DNA from: Toxorhynchites rutilus septentrionalis | Taxonomy: Eukaryota; Arthropoda; Insecta; Diptera; Culicidae | Direction: 5' to 3' | Assembly (NCBI RefSeq): GCF_029784135.1 | Contig: NC_073745.1 | Coordinates: forward strand, 243,253,624 to 243,317,623 | Length of the DNA: 64,000 bases | Shown here: positions 42,905-53,822 of the stretch, piece after piece | Position numbering within the stretch: position 1 is the stretch's first letter | How the letters are laid out: the number at the start of each line of letters is the position of its first letter | The notes under the pieces: model-generated | The model's input: the letters and a program-made list of their open reading frames with translations, nothing else | Told to the model about the DNA's origin: nothing | The model's database searches: none | Position numbers and translations under genes: made by a program

Positions 42905-44438
42905 ATGGCAGAGTGCGACCCTCTTGATATGGACATTGAATCTGATGTTTCCTCCTCACTAACTACTGGGAAGTCGCTTAAACGCGTTCCCCCCTCAGAC
43001 GATGTTTTTTCAGAGGAAGAGTTAATCAACCTCAACAAGCCCCCTTCAAGAAAATTGGCAAACTTTTCCACTTCGCCCCCTCAATCTCCCGCTCCCGCTT
43101 CCGATTATCTCCCGAACTTGCTTCCCAGCCCAACTGTTCCCGCTCCCGCTCAACAATCGACCTCGTCCTCCCCCTCAGTTGTCACCTCTCCGCGTGTCAA
43201 GGTCTATCCAGAAGATGCATCTGGATCTGGCCCATGGGTTGTTTTCTTCCGGCCAAAACCCAACGGGAAATCGCTCAACGTCATTCAGATCATGAAAGAT
43301 CTGACAAAAAATTATTCCTCCGTGGTCGAAATTAGAAAGGTTCGACCGAACAAACTGCGTGTTGTCGTGGCTGATCGGAAGCAAGCTAACGAGATTGTTG
43401 TCGACAATAGGTTCGTACTAGAATATCGCGTCTATGTGCCCTGCCATAACGTAGAAATTTCGGGGGTGATTAAAGAAACGGGTCTGACGAGCGCATTAAT
43501 AAAAGAGGGAGATGGCAGATTTAAAAAGCTCCCTTTGACGAAAGTTAAAATTTTGGACTGCCATCAATTAGGAAAAGTGTCCCAGGAAGAGGGAAAAACA
43601 AAATTCACGCCGTCCGACTCGTTTCGAGTAACTTTTGCTGGTTCCGCCCTCCCTGACTACGTTATGGTGGACAAATTGAGGCTTCCGCTGCGTCTCTTCG
43701 TGCCAAAGCCCATGACTTGCAACAAATGCAAGTCAGTTGATCACACAGCAGACTACTGCGCCAACATGTGGGCAAATCCTGCAGTGCGACTGAGCATAAG
43801 TGTCCATATTGCGGGGGGACCCCACATGAGCTCTCAGCTTGTGAAACTTACAAGAGTCGCTGTTTCTCCCAGCGCTCTTTAAAGGAACGCACTTTTGCGG
43901 AAATTTTAAAGGGCGCTTCTCCACAGGCCCAACAACAACTACATCCAATCTGTGTGTTGTGTGAGGACACAATATCTTTTCCACGTTTCCAGTTGACGAA
44001 ATGGAAGCGGACACAGCTCACGGGGGTACACCGTTTATTTCCCAAGGGAATCCCCGGCGCAAAAATGTGACCACTCCCAAAATTCAATCACAAGTCCCTC
44101 CGGTGATATCCCCTGTTAGCTTGCCTAAAAAAACGAGTGCAGCGGACAAGCAAAATCAGGTTCCTCCTGGCTTCAGTGGGAATAGTTCACTTTCGAACGA
44201 CCCAGCACTCGAGGGGACATCAAAAACCCCAACTGTCCCTATTTTTCCGTCCAGCTCAACTTCCCAATCGGGATGTATAAAGTTGTCTGACCTTTTGGAT
44301 CAAATCTTCAAGTGTTTTAACGTTTCCGACTCCATCAGAACCATTGTCATTTCAATGCTTCCAGTATTAAAGACAATTTTGCAACAATTGATGCAAACAT
44401 GGCCCCTCCTTGCAATGATTATCTCTCTTGATGTCTAA
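42905..44438 (+). pseudogene. I-clade LINE ORF1 (gag-like, zinc knuckles)
   Basis: It starts with ATG at 42905. The first 100 residues are acidic and Ser/Pro-rich, then an RRM-like stretch, then a CX2CX4HX4C knuckle (CNKCKSVDHTADYC). A frameshift near 43770-43790 moves into the frame that carries the next knuckle (CPYCGGTPHELSAC). A second shift near 43990-44010 gives the Gln/Pro/Ser-rich tail, ending at 44438 and overlapping the start of ORF2 by about 10 bp. An RNA-binding chaperone in active relatives; dead here. Confidence 0.78.
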
Positions 44439-47400
44439 TTTAAATAGAGAGGTCGGAGATATCACTATTTTACAGTGGAATTGTCGTAGTCTTATCCCTA
44501 AATTGGATACATTCAAATTTTTAATTCATAAGTTCAATTGTGATGTTTTTGCTCTGTCCGAAACTTGGCTTTCTTCGCGAGATGATCTCTCTTTCCATGA
44601 TTTCAATATTATACGCTTGGACCGTGATGACAGATACGGAGGGGTGCTATTGGGGATCAATAAGTGCCACTCATTTTTTCGAATTAACCTACCACCTATT
44701 GGAGGGATTGAAGCTGTTGCTTGTCATGCAAACATCAGAGGCAAAGACCTCTGTATTGTCAGCTTGTATTGGCCTCCGAGAGCTGCGGTTAGCCGCAAGC
44801 AACTTGTTGACATGTGCTCACTCCTTCCTGAGCCACGATTGATCTTGGGAGGCTTCAACTCTCACGGAACTGCCTGGGGTGAAAAGTACGACGACAATCG
44901 TTCATCGTTGATATATGACCTTTGTAACAGCTTCAATATGACCGTTTTGAATACTGGGGAAACAACACGTGTTCCTAAACCTCCTGCTAACCCAAGTGCT
45001 CTTGACCTCTCGCTTTGCTCGAATTCACTATCGTTAGATTGCAAGTGGAATGTAATCCAGGACCCCAACGGTAGTGATCACTTGCCAATCAAAATTTCCA
45101 TCACCATTGGGTCGAATTCTTCTGAATCTATAAACATGGCATATGACCTCACAGGGGGTCTCCGTAGCCACATTGGTTGCGCGTTCGCTTAGTAAGCGAT
45201 CGATCGTGAGTTCAAAACTCAGGGCCCTCATTGACCATCTTTGTGTTGTTACAGAATAGCTACGTCCACGCAACAATCATCAGCGATGGAGATCGATCCA
45301 CGGTCGAAATAAGATCGATTCATCCATACAACTGTTCTGCTCTGCCAGACACATCGGGCTACTGTTCTATAAATAACTCAACAATGATCAATCAACTGTC
45401 TCCGCTGTCCGGTGGTCCAACTGGATAATGGAAGAACAGAAAGAATACCCTTACGCCTAAATGGCTACTGTGTGAATGTACCATATGTAATGGTACAGAA
45501 GGAATACTGGCGAATGGCAACTGTGTAATGTGCTAATTATAGATATAATAACCATGTGACATGTACACGATTAAAAAATTCGGCTCTGTTACAGCTAAAA
45601 TGCTAATGAGCCTTAAATAAATAAATGGGTTAAAAAAAAAAATATATGACCTCACAAGACACATTGACTGGAAAAAATATGCGGACGCGATTGCTCTAGC
45701 CATCAATTCCAGAGATGGTTTACCTCCATTGGAGGAGTATAACTTCCTTTCTCGTTTGATCTATGACAGCGCGGTTCGCGCTCAAACGAAACCCATCCCA
45801 GGTTCCACTATTCGTCGAAGGCCTCCCAATCTATGGTGGGATAGCATATGTTCCAAGCTTTATGTAGAAAAATCGAATGCGAATGCTTTTCGGAAACGTG
45901 GAACTCCTGAAAATTTTCAAACGTATTTAGCCTTGAGAATCAGTTCAAAAATTTGATCAAAGGGAAAAAACGTGCTTTTTGGCGAAATTTCGTGGGAGGT
46001 TTGTCACGAGAAACGTCAATGAAAAAATTATGGAAAGTGGCTCGAAACATGAGAAATCGCTCTTCAACGAATGAAAGCGAAGAATATTCACATCGATGGA
46101 TTTTTAATTTTGCACGAAAGGTTTATCCCGATTCCGCTCCCGTGCAAAAAATTGTTCGAGATATACCACAAGATAGGTGCGATCTTGATTCTGAGTTTTC
46201 GATGGTAGAATTCTCTCTTGCTCTCCTTTCATGTAACAATTCTGCTCCGGGATCGGATCGAATTAAGTTCAACTTGTTGAAAAACCTCCCTGATGTGGCG
46301 AAACATCGATTGTTGAATTTATTCAATCGGTTTCTGGAGCATAATATTGTTCCAGATGATTGGAGACAAGTACGAGTTATAGCTATTCAAAAACCCGGAA
46401 AACCCGCGTCCGACTTCAATTCGTACCGCCCAATAGCAATGCTGTCTTGTATACGGAAATTGTTGGAGAAAATTATCTTGTTTCGCCTTGATCGATGGGT
46501 TGAAACGAATGGCCTACTCTCAGATACACAATATGGGTTCCGCAGGGGCAAGGGGACGAATGATTGTCTTGCGTTGCTTTCTTCAGAAATTCAATTGGCT
46601 TACGCCGAAAAAAAACAAATGGCTTCAGTATTCTTGGACATAAAGGGGGCCTTTGATTCAGTTTCAATAGAGGTCCTGTCAGACAAATTACACTCTCGGG
46701 GTCTGCCGCCTCTATTGAATAATATGTTATATAACTTGCTTTGTGAGAAACATTTGAATTTTTTTCACGGGGATTCGACAGTAAGTCGGGTCTCCTACAT
46801 GGGACTCCCACAGGGCTCATGTTTAAGCCCCCTTTTGTACAACTTCTATGTAAGCGACATCGACAATTGCCTCACACAAAACTGCAGCCTAAGACAACTT
46901 GCAGATGATGGAGTGGTGTCTGTCGTAGGATCAAACGAATCCGACCTGCAAGGACCCTTACAAGATACTTTGGACAATTTTTCAACCTGGGCCATTGGGC
47001 TAGGGATCGAATTCTCCACGGAGAAAACAGAGATGGTGGTTTTTTCTAGGAAGCATAGACCAGCAAAACCAAAGCTTCAACTTTTGGGTAAACCGATCAC
47101 TATGTCGTTCAAGTATCTTGGGGTCTGGTTCGACTCCAAATGTACTTGGGGGGCCCATATTAGGTATCTGAGTAAAAAATGTCAACAAAGAATAAACTTT
47201 CTCCGTACAATTACCGGCACCTGGTGGGGAGCCCATCCCGAAGATCTTATTATGTTGTATCGAACAACTATTCTCTCAGTGATAGAGTATGGCAGTTTCT
47301 GTTTTCAATCAGCTGCCAAAACACACCTCATCAAACTGTATGCCCTCAACGCATACCATGAGCCTCGAGGTTTTGGCAGGCCTACTCCCACTAAAAGATC

Positions 47401-48566
47401 GCTTCAATTTATTATCTCTTCGGTTCCTCATCCGGTGTAAGGTTATGAACCCATTGGTGATCGGAAATTTTGAGCAGCTGATCGAGCTAAATTTTCATTC
47501 TGGATTCATGAGCTCATATCATGAATTCGTCTCCATGCAGGTTGATCCTTCTTCGTATATTCCCAACCGTGTTTGTTTTCCTGACTACATCAATTCCTCT
47601 GTGCATTTTGATCTGTCCATGAAGCAGGATATCCATGGAATTCCAGATTATCATCGATCGTGGATCGTTCCTACGATTTTCGAAGCAAAGTATGGGCGTG
47701 TCAATTGTGATAATATGTACTTTACTGATGGGTCCTCTATGAATGAGTCCACAGGATTTGGAGTGTTCAACAAATTTTTTAGCACCTCACACAGTCTTCA
47801 GTATCCTTGCTCAGTGTATATTGCTGAATTGGCAGCAATACACTGGGCGCTGGACAGCGTCGCCTCACGACCTGTTGAACACTATTACATTGTAACGGAT
47901 AGTTTAAGCTCCGTCGAAGCTATCCGTTCAGTGAGGCCGGAAAAGCACTCGCCGTACTTCCTTGAGAGAATACGAGAAATTTTGAGTGCTTTAACCAGAC
48001 GCTGTTATGTCATTACCTTTGTCTGGGTCCCTTCACATTGCTAAATTCCGGGTAATGAGAGGGCTGACTCATTAGCAAAGGTAGGTGCAATTGAAGGCGA
48101 AATTTATCAGCGTCAAATCGCCTTCAATGAATTTTATTCTTTAGTTCGCTAAAATACCATCGTTAACTGGCAAAACAAATGGAACGAAGATGAATTGGGC
48201 TGGTGGCTCCACTCAATTATCCCTAAGGTTAGCCTCAATCCGTGGTTCAAAAGTCTGGACTTGAGTCGGGACTTTATTCGCACCTTCTCCCGACTCATGT
48301 CCAATCACTGTTCGTTAGACGCGCTGCTTTTTCATTTTAATCTTGCCGACAGCAATCTCTGCGGTTGTGGCCATGGTTACCACGACATCGAACACGTTGT
48401 TTGGTCGTGCGAGTTGTATCTTGTCGCCAGATCGAATTTAGAAAACTCCCTTCGGGCTGGAGGAAAGCAGTCCAATGTGCCGGTGAGAGATGTGTTGGCT
48501 CGGTTAGACCTTGATTACATGTCCCAAATATATGTTTTCCTTAAAGCTATCGATCTTCGAGTGTGA
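44428..48566 (+). pseudogene. I-clade LINE ORF2 (endonuclease, RT, RNase H), broken and split by a SINE
   Basis: The AP-type endonuclease starts ILQWNCRSLIPK, with ALSETWLSS and GSDHLPI conserved. The GDFN box reads LILGGFNSHG, so the catalytic Asp is now Gly. The SINE interrupts it at 45153. After a frameshift near 45930 the RT shows SYRPIAMLSC, FLDIKGAFDSV, GLPQGSCLSPLLYNFY and LADDGVVSVVG. Another shift near 47350 leads to RNase H (YFTDGSSMNESTGFGVF, ELAAIHWALDS, VTDSLSSVEAI). Two stops follow (TAA near 48042 and one near 48150), then a CCHC-like end (CGCGHGYHDIEH). The domain order is that of the I clade. It cannot be active. Confidence 0.85.
45154..45643 (+). mobile_element. tRNA-derived SINE, intact copy
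   Basis: 490 bp with a 13-bp duplication ATATGACCTCACA (45141-45153 and 45644-45656). A-box TAGCCACATTGG and B-box-like GAGTTCAAAACTC lie in a tRNA-like head with an anticodon-arm-like hairpin (CGCTTAGTAAGCG). A body with CTACGTCCACGCAACAATC follows, then an A/T-rich tail (CTTAAATAAATAAATGGG and A11). It matches the copy at 25650-26746, including the empty site for the hAT MITE. Confidence 0.9.
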
Positions 48567-48970
48567 TTGTTCATACATCCTATTCCCCTCCTTTTCGTCC
48601 TTCGCGAGCTATCGGTTCCCTTCCTACTAACATTAGAATAAGTTAAATTGTAAATACATATTAGATGTAAGGATAGTTTTAAGAATTGAGTGTGAAGTGT
48701 CAGTGTGAATGAGAATGTGAATGTGAATGTGAGTGCGAGTGTAAACACACATCTCCTTACATCCCATCCTTTTCCTAATGAAAATATGTCACCCTTCTAA
48801 ACTCGAGTCGACCGCGAGTAATCGGTTTCCTATTTCATTAACCATAGAATTAAGGAAACAACATGTTGATATATGCTAGTTGAAATATAGTTAAGAGTTT
48901 GGCTCCTTTAAACTTATGTAACTGAGCCTGTAAAAATAAACGGATTAATAAAAAAAAAACTTTTATAGAC

Positions 48971-49119
48971 GACTCATTCATAGATGACTTATTTTGTATT
49001 TTGTATCGTTTTTATTTCGTATGGCCAAAGTATTGATGTAGTTGTGACGTTTAGTTTTAAATAATCATTTAGACCAAATAGTCAGTCAGATGATTCAAAG
49101 AAATAAATGAAAAAAAAAG
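48971..49119 (+). pseudogene. 3' end of the Jockey-type LINE
   Basis: After the second TSD copy the interrupted LINE resumes: a few codons ending RLIHR-stop, a short 3' UTR and an A-rich tail AAATAAATGAAAAAAAA at about 49102-49119. Helitron sequence follows at once. Confidence 0.75.
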
Positions 49120-49272
49120 ATTGTTATAATGACGAGTTTTGGTAGAAGTACTAGGACTCATAGTAAAAGGAAATTGTGAAGTGTCAATTAGAACGTTGAA
49201 CGTTTGAATGTTTGAAAGTATTCATTACAAAAAATCCATTCTGGGCGGTACGAAGTTTGCCGGGCCAGCTAG

Positions 49273-50096
49273 TATACTTAAAATTATTAAGTTTTGTAAC
49301 TATCGTTTGTAAGTTAATAAACTATAACTTCACTTCATGCCACCATTAAATTCTGTCATCATCCACCACACATTTCCGGTTCGGGCAACTCTCCCGGCAA
49401 TAGTTTGTAAGAACCTTTTAATACGCTTTCCTCACCGTACCTTCCCATTAGTGTTGCATAAATTATCTCCCAAAATATTTCGCCTAATTGGAAAACATCG
49501 AGATCAAAATCCAAAACGAACAGCAAGTTAGGGTTCGCCCTATTAGTTCCCACTTTGTCGAAACTATGCATTGCCAACCCCACCCCTGGGAAGATGTTCT
49601 TCCTGCTCCGCAATTCGCTCGGGTTTCTGTTGATGGGAGTTAAGTTGTTAATTAATTTTGCAGAGATTTTAAATTCATTTCCTTTCAGCCACTGACGGCA
49701 CCGGGCTTTATCTTCTTCTCTTTCCCGGTCCTATCGGAGATTGTATATGAAAAATAAAGAACCAGAAATGAATTGAATAATCTTGCATCCAGATGTCCCG
49801 ATAACTATGACTTTTGAAAGTGTTGTTGGTGGGAGTTATAGGTGGGAAGCGGTTGCTCTTGAGAAATTCTGTGAGTAATTCTATTTAAACATTTTCAACT
49901 TCGATGCTGCAGGGTTGGGTAACGATTAGCTAACAACCCTTGTCGGGTTTAAGTTTTGAGGAAGATAGACGAGTGAACGAAAACGAAATATACACTTTGG
50001 AGAAAGTCCAAATTATTCAGCCTTTTCGTGTACTTTCTAACTAGCAGATGTGGTTGCAAACTAGGCTACACATGGCACTTTTTGCTTGTTTTGCAG
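49273..50096. other. End of the first RYK intron, no transposon recognised
   Basis: No open frame with a motif. The last 25 bases (CTTTTTGCTTGTTTTGCAG) form the acceptor of the exon at 50097. Confidence 0.5.
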
Positions 50097-50334
50097 CTTC
50101 CCTACACGATATCGGTTCACTACGATGACAACGAGGGCGCACTGCAACATCCGGAGCTGAACATCCCGAGCAGTGGAATCATCCCGAGGGTGGTGGAGAC
50201 GTTCACCGTTCATCTGGTGTGTTCGGGCAACGTGTCAAAGGAGGTACCGGTCGGGATTCACCTACATGTCGAAGGACCACCGAAGCAAAACGATACGAAA
50301 TTGATTATCAGACGAAATAAAATTTGCATTAAAG
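50097..50334 (+). CDS. drl-like (RYK family): RYK/derailed-family Wnt receptor, exon B (WIF domain, second part)
   Basis: This exon completes the WIF domain that starts in the exon at 5191. The sequence begins LPYTISVHYDD in phase 0, as required by that donor, and continues with VPRVVETF-like IIPRVVETFTVHLVCSGN, ending at RRNKICIKG. The two Cys (LVCSG and KICIK) correspond to the conserved WIF cysteine pair of RYK proteins. Two glycosylation sequons (NVS, NDT) are present. The acceptor is TTTTGCAG at 50096 and the donor GTGAGT at 50335. The exon is 238 bp and ends one base into a Gly codon completed by GC at 58375. Extracellular, Wnt-binding in the family. Confidence 0.88.
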
Positions 50335-51454
50335 GTGAGTGCATTTTTTTTTCTTTCTTTCTCTACTACTCATGCGGTGTTCTCTTCGTTCCTCAAGTCC
50401 GAAAGCGCTCGAAGCTTTCAATGATGTCTGCATGTTCGTTCAATGAATGCAAATTGCTCCCAAATGGTAACAGCTGGCGGCGGGTGGATGGGATACGCCA
50501 CCTTTTCACACTGCATCGAATACACGACGAATTCCGATCGATACTTTGCTAACAGATGTCACACACGCCCACAACGAGTTCCGTTTTTCAACCTAGCACT
50601 TTCCACTTCATTATCTTTATTCCTTTTCGATTATATGGTGCTGTGGGGTGGTTACGACGTGTTGTTTTTTTTTGTTTCTCCAAATTTTATGCTAGGAAAA
50701 ATATCCTAACCAAAGCATTTGGAATATTTATCAACGGTTCATGAAAACATGTTTCGGAAGAGTAGATTCCAATCCACCCTAGCGCAAGCGAAAACTTCGG
50801 AACACCATTTCCGTTGCTGATAGCTTATCGCTTCACGGGGAGACAATCTATCCGTTTGCGCCTCCAACTTCCAGAGCGCAACACCGCTCGACCGACCGTT
50901 TCATCATTTAAAATGTAAATGGAATCGAAATGTGTTATTTTTCTCCTACATATTTTTCCATGTCATAGATGTTCAGCGATCCTGTTCTACTGGCGGATAG
51001 GATCAACCGAAGTATTTAAGCCTTGGCAGGGGAAATCAATATTAGATCAACCTGGCGTGAAAATCGGTGTATTATTTGGAGTTCGATTGTGAATAGTCAT
51101 ACATACGAATTGGTGTTTCCATCCTCGAGTTCGTAGATTGGATACCAGTTGATTGGAAAAGGTTGATGATGATGATACCGCTTCTCAGCCTGTGTTTGAG
51201 TTTTTCCGGAGTGATATGAAATAATACCGAATTGAGTTCATCAACAACTCGTCTGCTAAAATCCACCTTCTAAAATTGGAAAAAAATCCAATTGTGTGTG
51301 TATAACTCTCGGTTGTTCTATATATAATCTCAATTCATAAGAATCTACATATATTAAAATATTCATTTTCCCTTGTATACTCCAGACTATCCGTCACTAA
51401 ATACGACCTGTCGATGAAATTCGATTCGTGGGATTCCAGATCAGCTTCGATCTA
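50335..51454. other. Second RYK intron, proximal part; nothing recognised
   Basis: The frame of the exon stays open to 50552 by chance. No repeat family or motif was found up to the mariner remnant at 51455. Confidence 0.45.
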
Positions 51455-51715
51455 CGAGGGTCGTTCAAAAAATAAGTTACAGTGCCTCAGAAATCGCGGA
51501 AAAATAAAGTTAGGACAAAAAATTGCAATCTACGTTTTATTTTCTATTTTTCTACATAATCGCCGTAACGTTCGAGGCATTTACCATAGCGTGGCACGAG
51601 TTTTTCTATTCCGAGTGCGAAGTGTGTAGCGTCCAACTTTTTTAAGTAAGATGTAACTGCGTCACGAATTTATTCAGTGTTATCGAATCGTTGACCACCA
51701 CCAACATCTATGTTT
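51455..51715 (-). mobile_element. Mariner remnant, 3' end
   Basis: After TA at 51453-51454 the end CGAGGGTCGTTCAAAAAATA is a typical mariner TIR. The minus strand encodes the C-terminus SYLKKLDATHFALGIEKLVP followed by RYGKCLERYGDYVEK and a stop. Only about 65 codons remain, with one in-frame stop. It is a different lineage from the remnants at 215 and 30367. Confidence 0.75.
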
Positions 51716-51784
51716 TCTTACTAAGTGAACGTTAGTGAGTCCAATCACTGAACTCTCCATTGAACGATTACCCATTTACCCATT

Positions 51785-52066
51785 ACCCATTTCCACTTAA
51801 GAACAAAGATCGATTTCGATAGCGCAAACATCGAATGGGCTAACAACGCTTATTATGATGTAATTTTCGAACATGTGGGAATTCAATTTTCCGAATTTTC
51901 CGACCTTCCTTAAATTTTTTCCGAAAATTTTCTGGTTTTTCTCTCCACTATATTGATCTACGGGGAGAGACGAATACAACAAAATACAGGAGGCTAAAAT
52001 CGGACCATCCCTTCTTCGGGTTTTCCGCTTACCAACAATTTTGCCTTACATTTTTATTTATATAGA
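51785..52066 (-). mobile_element. Helitron 5' fragment
   Basis: The 5' end at 52066 reads, on the minus strand, A|TCTATATAAATAAAAATGT. The interior with GCTAACAACGCTTATTATGA and AAAGATCGATTTCGATAGCG matches 60180-60270. The rest is missing. Confidence 0.68.
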
Positions 52067-52694
<628 letters not shown>

Positions 52695-52874
52695 ATATAT
52701 CAATGTAGGCACATGGAAGTCTAGTCGCATAGAAAGATTGAACGAAGACTGAGACAAGTTAACTTTGAAAATCATAACTCGAAAACGATAACAATAATGA
52801 ATATGTTATGTAAAAAGTCATAAGCTTCAATAAAAAATTTAAAAAATATGGCACCCTCTATCTCTAAGCCGGTT

Positions 52875-53060
52875 GTGTCTCATACACCCGAAACACGTTT
52901 ACCCGAAGCACATTTACCCGAATGTAACAAATAACCGAATGACATTCACCCGAATGTAATCAATACCCGAATGCAACATATACCCCAATGGAAATTTACC
53001 CGAATGCGACAAATATCCGAATGTGACATTTACCCGAAGGAAACGTTTACCCGAAAGAAA
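52875..53060. repeat. Degenerate array of (A/T)TTACCCGAATG-type units
   Basis: About 11 units spaced 14-18 bp contain ACCCGAA or a close variant (ACCCGAAGCACATT, ACCCGAATGTAAC, ACCCGAATGCAAC, ACCCGAAGGAAACG). It is not a simple satellite, because the spacer after the core varies. Confidence 0.75.
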
Positions 53061-53820
53061 AAGGAAAAATTCCGACAAATCAGATTATGAGTTTTGTCGA
53101 ATCTGCTGTTACGAAGTTACGAAGTAAAATGAAAAATTTTAATGAGGAAATTCGAAAAAGATGTCGAAGACTTCACTGTGTCATTTTTTAGAAATTAGTG
53201 TAGGTACAACTGACATGGCGTCTTCTTTCCCTTCCGTATTGCTCTTTAAAGTCAAGAGATAATTCAGAAATGAGAATGGGTTATGGAATATTTCGAAAAT
53301 TAGGCAGGAAACTTTAACATAAAAAATTTGAATGAAAATGTGAAAAGAATAGATAAGGAAACGAAATTGTAAGGGGTTGTATCTAGGACACGACCCTATT
53401 TTAGACGTAGAACTACGCAATTATATAAAGCAATCCACTTGTTTACCTCTTCGAATATTATTTTATTATTGCTACTAAATCAGTAGTAAAATTTCTCATT
53501 TGAAATTCGAACAATTTCAAACCGGTAGGACTGACCTGGTAAACTAATTTAGAATAATATGGATATCGCTACCAGACTATAATTTACATATTAGAAAAAT
53601 AATATATTAACATATTACATTTACGATTGAACAGCGCTGCTAACCCGCACCAGAATTCCTCATTCCCACTCAGATATCGATCACAAACTATAAACATTTT
53701 TGCTCTTATATTTCGTTTGCGGTGGAATCGAACCTCACAACATGCAACAGTAGGATTTTCCTATGGTAATTGGGAAGCAAACTTCCATGAAATATACGTT
53801 GTATCTAAATAAATGCAGTG
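53061..53820. other. Unassigned; second copy of the GACGTAGAACTACG palindrome
   Basis: GACGTAGAACTACGCA at 53404-53419 matches 9056-9071. Nothing else is recognised. Confidence 0.4.
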
Positions 53821-53822
53821 TA

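Larger units (their letters stand above)
42492..48957 (+). mobile_element. I-clade LINE inserted in the Jockey-type LINE
   Basis: Target duplication AACTTTTATAGAC at 42479-42491 and 48958-48970. The element starts CAGTCAGCTCGCGCAGTCC and ends GGATTAATAAAAAAAAA, so it is full length. Without the SINE it is about 5.96 kb. It has a 5' UTR with a (TA)n run, ORF1 with zinc knuckles, and ORF2 with endonuclease, RT and RNase H. Both ORFs are broken. Confidence 0.9.
39555..49272 (+). mobile_element. Helitron containing a LINE-in-LINE-plus-SINE nest
   Basis: The 5' end is A|TCTATATAAATGAAAATTTA at 39555. The 3' end is GCCGGGCCAGCTAG|T at 49272, with a GC-rich stem just upstream (GGCGGTACGAAGTTTGCC). 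The Helitron itself is only about 350 bp: 39555-39750 and about 49120-49272. Its interior (CTTGAACGAGAATTGTG on the left, ATAATGACGAGTTTTGGTAG on the right) is split by the Jockey-type LINE. A/T flanks with no duplication fit Helitron insertion. Confidence 0.75.

Noticed and set aside
43175..43384. Minus-strand ORFs in the I-clade LINE
   Set aside because: They overlap ORF1/ORF2 frames with clear domain signatures and have no motif of their own.
45158..45225. tRNA gene
   Set aside because: The A- and B-box-like sequences belong to a SINE head. The cloverleaf is incomplete and the sequence continues into a SINE body with tail and 13-bp duplication.
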